NCBI GenBank assembly: GCA_902489215.1
Contig: CABTZE010000121.1
Span: 1 to 6,193 of the forward strand
Direction: 5' to 3'
Length of the DNA: 6,193 bases
Origin: an uncultured Brevibacterium sp.
GTDB taxonomy: Bacteria > Actinomycetota > Actinomycetes > Actinomycetales > Brevibacteriaceae
Each line of letters starts with the position of its first letter. Position 1 is the first letter of the stretch. A program made the position numbers and the translations under genes. A model generated the notes under the pieces. It saw only the letters and a list, made by a program, of their open reading frames with translations, did no database searches and had not been told where the DNA came from. Shown piece after piece: positions 1 through 5,663 of this stretch.

Positions 1-5
1 CCGCG

Positions 6-37
6 AAAGGCGCACAGCTTCAAGCTGTGCGCCTTTT
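6..37. terminator. Bidirectional intrinsic terminator hairpin
   Basis: The arm at 6-20 (aaaggcgcacagctt) and the arm at 22-36 are perfect reverse complements around base 21. In practice this is a GC-rich stem of about 13 bp with a TTCAA loop. On the plus strand it ends in TTTT (34-37); on the minus strand it is followed by TTT. It lies 98 bp beyond the glsA stop, so it can end the leftward hrpB-302 aa-glsA transcript and also a rightward transcript arriving from outside the window. The T-tracts are short, so efficiency is uncertain. The 97 bases between it and glsA hold no feature I can support. Confidence 0.85.
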
Positions 38-134
38 CTGTAGCCTGCGCAATTCTGTTGGTCTGGGAGAAAAACGAGGCGGAGGGCCGGTTTTCGTCAC
101 CTGGCGAGCGGGGGCTGACCAGGCGGGGAGAGGC

Positions 135-1409
135 CTACGCTTCTTCCCACTCCTGGATTTCCAAGCCGTCGACGTAGCCTTCGGGGCGTTCTTCCAGCAG
201 GTCGAAGCGGGCGGTGATCTTGTGTGGCAGGCGGCCGTGCGGATCGACGATCGTGATGTCGTGGCCTTCGGCAGCCAATCGGCGCAGTGCTTCGGCCATG
301 AGCTCCCCACCGACCGTGGGAATGGCGGAAACAAAGCTGACATCGAAGACGATGTCGCTGTCGTCCTGTTCGATCTGCTCCAAATGGCGAAGCACCATTT
401 CTGTGGTCGAAAAGTCCAAGACGCCCTGAATCTCAATCAGCGTGTCTCCCTCAAGCGTGGTTGAACGTTGCGAAACAGCTTCGACCGTGGATGCAGGTGT
501 TGCCATGATGTGCAGGTTGAGCTGCTCGCTCATCTGCTGAAAAGCCTTCACCCCGCGCACTGAATGTCCGTAGGAGTCGAGCCTGGGCGAAAAAGCGCTG
601 ATGCCCACCTGGCCGGGAAGCGCACCAACAAGCCCACCGCCCACACCGGACTTCGCAGGGATGCCGACGCCTGTCAGCCAGTCACCGGCCGCATCGTACA
701 TACCGCACGTCGTCATCACCGACAGAACCTGGCGTGACACCCATTCGGGGATGACGCGCTCCTCCGTCACGGGGTTGATGCCGCCGGAGGCCAGCGTCAT
801 CGCCATAACGGATAGGTCGTTCACGGTGACTTTCGCGGCGCACTGGCGGATATAGCCGGCGAAGACACCGTGCGGGTCTGCATCGAAAATGCCGTTCGCC
901 CGCACCAGGGAAGCCAGGGCCAGATTGCGCCAGCCCGTGCTGACTTCGGACTTGTAGACCGCCTCGTCGATTTCGAGCTCACGTCCGGCAAATTCGCACA
1001 GTCCCGAATAGATGCCGTCCCAGCCAACTTTTTCGCGCAGCACACCGTGGGTGGCAATAGCTCCGATGTTGATCATGGGATTGTCCGGCCGGCCCGTGCC
1101 CTCCTGCAGGGAGGCTTCGTTGTAGGGGTCACCGGAAGGTTCGACGCCGACAGCGGCCATGACCGCGTCGTAGCCGCATTCGCGCAGCGCCAGAGCGTAG
1201 ACGAAGGGCTTTGAGATCGATTGGATGGAGAACCGCGCATCACAGTCACCAGCGGAATACACGGTGCCATCGGGAGTGCACAGCGAAATGCCGAAGCGGT
1301 GCGGATCAACCGAGGCAAGTTCCGGGATGTAGTCCGCCAGGTTCCCCGAGTCTTCATTCTTACAGCTTGCGTAGATGCGTTCGAGAAAGGAATTGACAGG
1401 ACTTTTCAC
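135..1409 (-). CDS. glsA: Glutaminase A with C-terminal STAS domain
   Basis: Hydrolyses L-glutamine to L-glutamate and ammonia in the cytoplasm. The protein is 424 aa. Residues about 7-300 form the serine-dependent beta-lactamase-like glutaminase domain. The catalytic SxxK is S64-I-S-K67 (in SIQSISKPF). Substrate-contact positions follow E. coli YbaS spacing: N114, E155, N162, Y186, Y238 and V256 in the GIPAKSGVGGG loop. Residues about 315-415 form a STAS domain, as in other actinobacterial glutaminases; E. coli YbaS lacks it. The STAS loop reads DVSFVSAIPTVGG, so the serine phosphorylated in SpoIIAA-type proteins appears to be valine. The start is GTG at 1409: an in-frame TGA at 1422-1424 leaves no earlier start, and MKSPVNSFLE fits the family N-terminus. 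The Shine-Dalgarno is weak and I see no promoter of its own, so it is probably transcribed with the two upstream minus-strand genes. Family assignment is certain; the role of the STAS domain is unknown to me. Confidence 0.96.
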   Translation of the reverse strand: MKSPVNSFLERIYASCKNEDSGNLADYIPELASVDPHRFGISLCTPDGTVYSAGDCDARFSIQSISKPFVYALALRECGYDAVMAAVGVEPSGDPYNEASLQEGTGRPDNPMINIGAIATHGVLREKVGWDGIYSGLCEFAGRELEIDEAVYKSEVSTGWRNLALASLVRANGIFDADPHGVFAGYIRQCAAKVTVNDLSVMAMTLASGGINPVTEERVIPEWVSRQVLSVMTTCGMYDAAGDWLTGVGIPAKSGVGGGLVGALPGQVGISAFSPRLDSYGHSVRGVKAFQQMSEQLNLHIMATPASTVEAVSQRSTTLEGDTLIEIQGVLDFSTTEMVLRHLEQIEQDDSDIVFDVSFVSAIPTVGGELMAEALRRLAAEGHDITIVDPHGRLPHKITARFDLLEERPEGYVDGLEIQEWEEA

Positions 1410-1470
1410 AGTGGTCTCAGTTCAGCTGGTTGAGGATGAGTTGCTGGGTACGTTCTTCTGCGGCTGCGAA

Positions 1471-2379
1471 TCATCGGCTGGTGCTGCTAACAGCACCTTG
1501 GGCGAGTTCTTCCGCCCGGTCGATGGAATCGATGATCGCGTATCTGAGTCTATTGGCCTTTTCAGACAGACTCTTCTGGCGCTTCATGTATTCGGCTTTG
1601 CCAGCCGCGGTTTCAATGGCCACCACACCATAGCCCCACGGCCGAACATCGTACGGGGAGGCCTCCATGTCGAGTGTGCGCAGCTGGGTCGCCAGGTCAA
1701 AAGCCTCAAGCACAATGCTGCCCTCCACCATCGGCTGCAGTTTCATTGCCCACTTGTAGAGGTCCATTCCGGCGTGCAGGCATCCGGGCTGTTCGTTGGC
1801 TCGCATGCCTTCCCGTGTGGGCTGGATGGTGTTGAGGCCGCGCGCATCGGGCGTGAAGAAACGGAACGCATCGAAGTGGGTGCACCGAATCCGGTGGTTC
1901 TCAACAACTCGGTCGGTTTCCTCTTGGCTCAGCCGCAGGGGAACGTCTTCGTGGCGCTGCTGTCCGGGTTTGAGTTTGTACACCATGGCCCATTCGTGCA
2001 GCCCGAAACAGCCGAGTGCGGCCTCACGTCCCAGGGTGCTGCGCAGCAGATCGCGGATGAACACCGCACCGCGACCGCGATCCTCCCACCACTGAGCTGC
2101 ATCAACCCGCGCGTGATCGGACACGGTGTACCAGCGGCGCGAAAAGTACCGCCGGTCATCTTCGGTTTCAATCGCCAGCGCGGTTCCCGGGGCTGGGTTC
2201 CACTGCGCGATTTTGGCCGGTTTGAACGGGTAGTAGGTGAACAGGAAGTCCTGCACGGGGTGCTTCTCACCCCGGGATCGCCGGGCCAGGTGGTCTGCGG
2301 TTCGGCTGGTGACCTCCTGTGCGTGGGCATCTCTGAGCGCCCTCCACTCACGAGGCGCCAGGACCGTTTCCCGGTTCAC
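1471..2379 (-). CDS. Conserved actinobacterial protein, '3-methyladenine DNA glycosylase' family label
   Basis: A 302-aa soluble protein with no signal peptide or membrane segment. It carries the hallmark blocks of an actinobacterial family that databases usually call 3-methyladenine DNA glycosylase: GEKHPVQDFLFTYY (37-50), GCFGLHEWAMVY (123-134), HFDAFRFFT (168-176), EQPGCLHAGMDLYKWA (196-211) and SPYD (241-244). I see no helix-hairpin-helix or AlkA/Tag/MPG motif and know of no experiment behind the label, so the function is open. The invariant His, Asp, Glu and Cys residues suggest an enzyme. The start is GTG at 2379: it overlaps the hrpB stop as GTGA and has AAGGAG six bases upstream. An ATG at 2436 would add 19 low-complexity charged residues inside hrpB and lacks this support. 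Translation is therefore probably coupled to hrpB. After the stop (1471-1473) the frame stays open for 17 more codons. Confidence 0.85.
   Translation of the reverse strand: MNRETVLAPREWRALRDAHAQEVTSRTADHLARRSRGEKHPVQDFLFTYYPFKPAKIAQWNPAPGTALAIETEDDRRYFSRRWYTVSDHARVDAAQWWEDRGRGAVFIRDLLRSTLGREAALGCFGLHEWAMVYKLKPGQQRHEDVPLRLSQEETDRVVENHRIRCTHFDAFRFFTPDARGLNTIQPTREGMRANEQPGCLHAGMDLYKWAMKLQPMVEGSIVLEAFDLATQLRTLDMEASPYDVRPWGYGVVAIETAAGKAEYMKRQKSLSEKANRLRYAIIDSIDRAEELAQGAVSSTSR
1480..1497. other. Small perfect stem-loop at the end of the 302-aa gene
   Basis: GGTGCTG (1480-1486) and CAGCACC (1491-1497) form a 7-bp perfect stem with a 4-base loop, just inside the 3' end of the minus-strand gene. Neither strand has a T-tract after it, so it is not a standard intrinsic terminator. 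It could slow polymerase, protect an mRNA end between this gene and glsA, or be a chance effect of Ala/Ser/Thr codons. Confidence 0.3.
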
Positions 2380-4817
2380 TCCAGTCTCCTTGTGGTCTTC
2401 GCGGTCGCCACGTGGTTCCACGGGTCTTCCGGCCACGGGTGCTTTCTGTACTTGCCGCGGTTTTCGGCACGCACATCAGAATAGGCGCCGTTCCAAAATG
2501 ATTCGAGGTCGGCGGTGATCGCCAGCGGCCGCGCGGCAGGCGACAGCAGGTGCAGCAGAACGGAAACGCGGCCGTCGACTATCCGCGGACTGGTCTTCCA
2601 CCCAAAGCACTCTTGGAGTTTCACCGCAAGCACGGGCGGGCCATCATCGTCGGGGTAGTGCACACGGTGCCGTGAACCGCTGGGCACCTGGATCCTTTCG
2701 GGAGTCAGCTCATCCAGACGAGCAGCTTCCGGCCATGGCAGCAGGCCAGTGAGTGCCCGTTCCATATCGGGTTTCCGCCCGGCTGCCACCGCGGGGATCT
2801 CACCGGCAAGCCAGTCAAGGTCAGCAGCCAGCGCCTCTAGGCTGACGTCCGGCCAGGGTTCGCCCAGTTCACGGTGCAGAAGAGCCATGCGCCTGCGGAG
2901 CGACTCCGCCTGCTCGGACAGTGGGAACACCGTGGCGAGACCCTGAGCCTCGACCGCATCCTCGAGTGCGCGGCGTGTGGCCTCGGCACTCGCCTGGACC
3001 GGAGTGGAGGACAGCTCAATCGCTCCGAAACGACGAACCCTGCGCGCTCGCACGGTTGTGCCGTCAAACCTGGCAACATCGTCTTCATTCAGAAGAGAGT
3101 CCGCAGCCAGCTGGGCCTGCTCAAAGTCAATCGGCACCGCCGCACCGATGACGGCACGGCTGCCTGCACGGCTGATGTCCGCAATCGCCAGCCACTTGTG
3201 ACCGCGCAGCGCACTGTCACGCGGAAGCTCGCCCGCCGTTCCGCTGGCGAGCTTGTACGTCGTTTCATCAACCGCACGAGCAATCCGCTCCGGAAAAGCC
3301 AACGCGGTGACAAAAGCCAAACCGGCCTCATCAAGATTCGGCCCGGCCTGCGCCTCGGCAAGGCTTGCGAAACGGTCAGCCTCCCGACGGAAAGCGGCAT
3401 CCTCATGCGCCGCCAGGTAGCCCCTCCACAGAGCACCGCCGGGGGAGCGGACATTCGAGGCCAGAACCGCAACCGCCTGCGCGGCGGCCGTCCCGCCGAT
3501 GAAGTCCGCACCGTCAAACAGAGCGCGCGCCAACCGCGGATCAGCCGGGACCGCGGCCAGCCGCCGGCCCAAGTCCGTGGGCTGGCCCGCCTCGAGAGCG
3601 CCCAGTCCGGTCAGCACCGCCTCGGCTTGATCCAGAGCCGGCTCAGGAGGTGGGGTCGGCAGAGCGAGACCCTCACCTCGGGGAGCACCCCAGCAGGCCA
3701 GATCGAGGGCGGCCTGTGTGAGATCCGCCGTGGTGATTTCAGCCGGGGCGTGCGCGGGTCGTGCTGCGAAATCAGCCTCAGCCATACAGCGGACCACGGT
3801 TCCCGGCCCCTGGCGGGCCGCACGTCCAGCACGCTGCACCATGGAGTCCTTAGCCGCGCCGACCGTCACCAGGCCTGACATTCCGCGCACAGAATCCAAC
3901 CGCACCTGCCGGTCAAGACCCGCATCGATCACGGTGCGCACACCGGGCACCGTCAGCGAGGACTCCGCAACATTCGTGGCAACAACAATCCGCTGCCGGT
4001 CACCGCCACCGGAGGTGATCCTGCGCTGCTCACGCGCTGGAGTGCTGCCCGTCAGGGTGAGGACCTCCGCGTCGGTCAGCGACGCCAAAGCTGATGCCAC
4101 CCGGGTGATCTCGCGTCTCCCGGGAAGGAAGACGAGGATGTCGTGCTCCACCTCGTGAGCCTCATCAGCCGTAACACGGGCCACGTGATCAAGGAAGTCC
4201 CACTCGACTCCGCGCACGCCCAGGGCCTGCGGCCCAGGAGCCCAGCGCTGTTCGAGTTCAAACAGCTGAGCCGAGGCTCTCAGAACAGGTGCGGGAGTGC
4301 CCGGTTCGCCCAGAAGACCAGCCCACATCTGCGCGTCCACCGTCGCCGACATGACCACGAGGCTCAGATCATCGCGCAGATCAGCCAACTGACGCAGCAT
4401 GGCGAAGACAAGATCTGATTCGAGAGCGCGTTCATGAACCTCGTCCATGACAACGGCGTCAATGCCGGACAGTTCAGGGGCGCTGAGCAGACGGCGCAGA
4501 AGAACACCCGTCGTTGCGAACTCAACCCGATCGCCCCGGCGGTGCTCCCCGCGGACCGCAAGACCCACGCGCTCGCCCGACAGATCCGCCAAGCGGTCCG
4601 CAGCAGCGCGAGCCGCCACACGCCTGGGCTGCGTCACCACAACCCGGCCGGACACCAAGTTCGCCACCGCCGGCGGAACCACCGTCGTCTTACCCGTGCC
4701 GGGCGGTGCCTCGACAACCGCGCGCAGCGGTCCAGAACAACAGCTTTCAGCCAAGCGGGGGACAAGAGAAGCCGCCGGAAGTCCACGGCCAATGGCCTCG
4801 AGGTCGAAAACACTCAC
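2376..4817 (-). CDS. hrpB: ATP-dependent helicase HrpB (DEAH-box)
   Basis: Putative cytoplasmic RNA helicase of the DEAH/RHA superfamily 2; its cellular substrate is not well defined even in E. coli. The protein is 813 aa, the usual HrpB length, with all motifs in order: Walker A PPGTGKTT (38-45), Ia TQPRR (62-66), DEVH (125-128), SAT (157-159), IV LVFLPG (228-233), V ATNVAESSLTV (280-290) and VI QRAGRAAR (328-335). Residues about 690-800 are the HrpB-specific C-terminus, including VPSGSRHRVHYPDDDGPP, LLHLLSPAARPL and KHPWPEDPW, so it is full length. The start is GTG at 4817. A TAG at 4827-4829 is in frame upstream, so nothing earlier is possible; the next residues (FDLEAIGRGLP) match the family N-terminus. 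There is no spaced Shine-Dalgarno, and a -10 hexamer ends six bases before GTG, so the mRNA is probably leaderless. The last codons (ACA AGG AGA) contain the ribosome site of the next gene. Confidence 0.97.
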   Translation of the reverse strand: MSVFDLEAIGRGLPAASLVPRLAESCCSGPLRAVVEAPPGTGKTTVVPPAVANLVSGRVVVTQPRRVAARAAADRLADLSGERVGLAVRGEHRRGDRVEFATTGVLLRRLLSAPELSGIDAVVMDEVHERALESDLVFAMLRQLADLRDDLSLVVMSATVDAQMWAGLLGEPGTPAPVLRASAQLFELEQRWAPGPQALGVRGVEWDFLDHVARVTADEAHEVEHDILVFLPGRREITRVASALASLTDAEVLTLTGSTPAREQRRITSGGGDRQRIVVATNVAESSLTVPGVRTVIDAGLDRQVRLDSVRGMSGLVTVGAAKDSMVQRAGRAARQGPGTVVRCMAEADFAARPAHAPAEITTADLTQAALDLACWGAPRGEGLALPTPPPEPALDQAEAVLTGLGALEAGQPTDLGRRLAAVPADPRLARALFDGADFIGGTAAAQAVAVLASNVRSPGGALWRGYLAAHEDAAFRREADRFASLAEAQAGPNLDEAGLAFVTALAFPERIARAVDETTYKLASGTAGELPRDSALRGHKWLAIADISRAGSRAVIGAAVPIDFEQAQLAADSLLNEDDVARFDGTTVRARRVRRFGAIELSSTPVQASAEATRRALEDAVEAQGLATVFPLSEQAESLRRRMALLHRELGEPWPDVSLEALAADLDWLAGEIPAVAAGRKPDMERALTGLLPWPEAARLDELTPERIQVPSGSRHRVHYPDDDGPPVLAVKLQECFGWKTSPRIVDGRVSVLLHLLSPAARPLAITADLESFWNGAYSDVRAENRGKYRKHPWPEDPWNHVATAKTTRRLE
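2386..2391 (-). promoter_or_regulatory. Shine-Dalgarno AAGGAG for the 302-aa gene
   Basis: AAGGAG on the minus strand, six bases before the GTG at 2379. It lies wholly inside hrpB, where it is read as Thr-Arg-Arg with AGG and AGA, arginine codons generally rare in high-GC actinobacteria. It decides the start of the 302-aa gene in favour of the GTGA overlap. Confidence 0.85.
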
Positions 4818-4822
4818 CCCAG

Positions 4823-4828
4823 TAGACT
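4823..4828 (+). promoter_or_regulatory. -10 element TAGACT for FAH-gltX transcript
   Basis: TAGACT fits the actinobacterial TANNNT -10 consensus. Seven bases separate it from the A of ATG at 4836, so transcription would begin at or within a base of the start codon and the FAH mRNA would be leaderless. The only Shine-Dalgarno-like run, AAGGGG, sits one base from the ATG and is too close to work. Confidence 0.6.
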
Positions 4829-4829
4829 A
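4824..4829 (-). promoter_or_regulatory. -10 element TAGTCT for hrpB operon
   Basis: TAGTCT on the minus strand fits TANNNT. Six bases (ACTGGG) separate it from the G of the GTG at 4817, the normal -10 to +1 distance, which predicts a leaderless hrpB mRNA. Its first three bases are also the in-frame TAG that bars any upstream start. Confidence 0.6.
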
Positions 4830-4835
4830 AGGGGC

Positions 4836-5645
4836 ATGCGCATTGTCAGATTTGTCCACAACGACGAACCCACCTACGGGGTGCTCGAAGGCGAGGTTCC
4901 CGAACCCGCCGACGACGGCACCTTCGACACATCGGGCCTGGAAATCGCGGTCCTGTCAGGAGACCCCTTTTTCAGCCCCGCAGGCTCCACCGGCGAACGC
5001 CTGCCCTACGCGGACGTGCGCCTGATCGCACCCATCATCCCGCGCTCCAAAATCATCGCCGTCGGCCGCAACTACGCCGACCACGCACGGGAACTCGGCA
5101 ACGAAGTCCCCGCCAGCCCGCAGTTCTTCTTCATCCCCAACACCGCCATCGTCGGGCCGAACGAACCGGTGCGCCTGCCCGCGGTATCCGAAGAGGTGTC
5201 CTACGAAGCCGAACTGGCGGTCATCATCTCCCGTGTGGCCAAACAGGTCCGCCGTGAAGACGCTTTGAAGCACGTGCTCGGCTACACCGTCGCCAACGAC
5301 GTCACCCTGCGCGACCTGCAGAAAACCGACCTGCAGTGGGCCCGAGCCAAAGGGTTCGACACCTCGACCCCGGTCGGTCCGTGGATCGAAACCGAACTCG
5401 ACGCAGAAGACCTGCGAGTGCGCTCGTGGGTCGATGGCGAGCTGCGCCAAGACGGCACCACGGCAGACATGGTGTTCGACATCCCCGCACTCATCGAAGC
5501 CATCTCTGAGACCATCACCCTGCTGCCCGGAGACATCATCCTCACCGGCACCCCCGCCGGTGTCGGCAAAGTCGAAGCCGGCCAGCGCATGAACATCGCA
5601 GTCGAAGGGCTGGGACTGCTGTCCAACCCAGCCATGGACGCCTAA
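4836..5645 (+). CDS. FAH-family hydrolase/decarboxylase
   Basis: A 269-aa cytoplasmic member of the fumarylacetoacetate hydrolase superfamily: divalent-metal enzymes that cleave, decarboxylate or isomerise 2-oxo acids. Residues 1 to about 65 form the small N-terminal domain seen in many members; about 70-267 form the catalytic fold. Visible hallmarks are VGRNYADHARE (76-86; H83 probably catalytic), metal ligands E124 and E126 (YEAE) and D155 (NDVTLRD), the WARAKGFD segment (168-175) and LTGTPAGVG (236-244). Members next to gltX in actinobacteria are variously called 2-hydroxyhepta-2,4-diene-1,7-dioate isomerase or acylpyruvase, and as I recall C. glutamicum Cg1458 is an oxaloacetate decarboxylase. 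The substrate cannot be read from sequence. No aromatic-degradation genes are nearby, so an oxaloacetate or acylpyruvate role is my inference. The start is ATG at 4836; the frame is open further upstream, but only antisense to hrpB, and homologues begin at this point. It is followed by gltX after 18 bp. Confidence 0.95.
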   Translation: MRIVRFVHNDEPTYGVLEGEVPEPADDGTFDTSGLEIAVLSGDPFFSPAGSTGERLPYADVRLIAPIIPRSKIIAVGRNYADHARELGNEVPASPQFFFIPNTAIVGPNEPVRLPAVSEEVSYEAELAVIISRVAKQVRREDALKHVLGYTVANDVTLRDLQKTDLQWARAKGFDTSTPVGPWIETELDAEDLRVRSWVDGELRQDGTTADMVFDIPALIEAISETITLLPGDIILTGTPAGVGKVEAGQRMNIAVEGLGLLSNPAMDA

Positions 5646-5652
5646 AACAAGA

Positions 5653-5658
5653 AAAGGA
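5653..5658 (+). promoter_or_regulatory. Shine-Dalgarno for gltX
   Basis: AAAGGA within an A-rich 18-bp spacer, five bases before the GTG at 5664. It marks GTG as the gltX start. There is no room for a separate terminator or promoter after the FAH stop, so the two genes probably share one transcript. Confidence 0.8.
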
Positions 5659-5663
5659 AAATC

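Larger units (their letters stand above)
4818..4834. promoter_or_regulatory. Symmetric divergent promoter core shared by hrpB and the FAH gene
   Basis: The gap between the two divergent start codons is only 18 bp and contains the pseudo-palindrome CCCagTAGaCTAagGGG centred on 4826. It holds a TANNNT -10 hexamer on each strand, overlapping by five base pairs. No convincing -35 is visible either way. A minus-strand CTGACA (4849-4844) lies only 14 bp from its -10, and nothing resembling TTGACA sits 16-18 bp upstream on the plus side. The two directions presumably compete for one polymerase-binding site. This is inferred from sequence alone. Confidence 0.6.

Noticed and set aside
20..464. Open frames on both strands near the left end
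   Set aside because: They overlap the glsA STAS-coding region in other frames and have no family features.
1393..1398. TTGACA resembling a plus-strand -35 box
   Set aside because: There is no -10 at the right distance and no plus-strand gene follows. The bases encode conserved N-terminal residues of glutaminase.
2380..2436. Earlier ATG giving the 302-aa protein 19 extra residues
   Set aside because: The extension overlaps hrpB by 61 bp and is charged low-complexity sequence. The GTG at 2379 has an excellent Shine-Dalgarno and a GTGA overlap.
1375..2484. Plus-strand open frame of 369 codons
   Set aside because: It lies antisense to the 302-aa gene, whose product has clear family blocks. The plus frame has no recognisable motif, as expected of a high-GC shadow frame.
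2874..3878. Plus-strand open frame of 334 codons
   Set aside because: It is antisense to hrpB, which carries all helicase motifs through this region. The translation is Arg/Ser/Gly-rich with no domain.
4434..4835. Upstream in-frame extension of the FAH gene
   Set aside because: The extension is antisense to the hrpB N-terminus (including its Walker A region) and has no FAH-like sequence. Homologues begin at MRIVRF.
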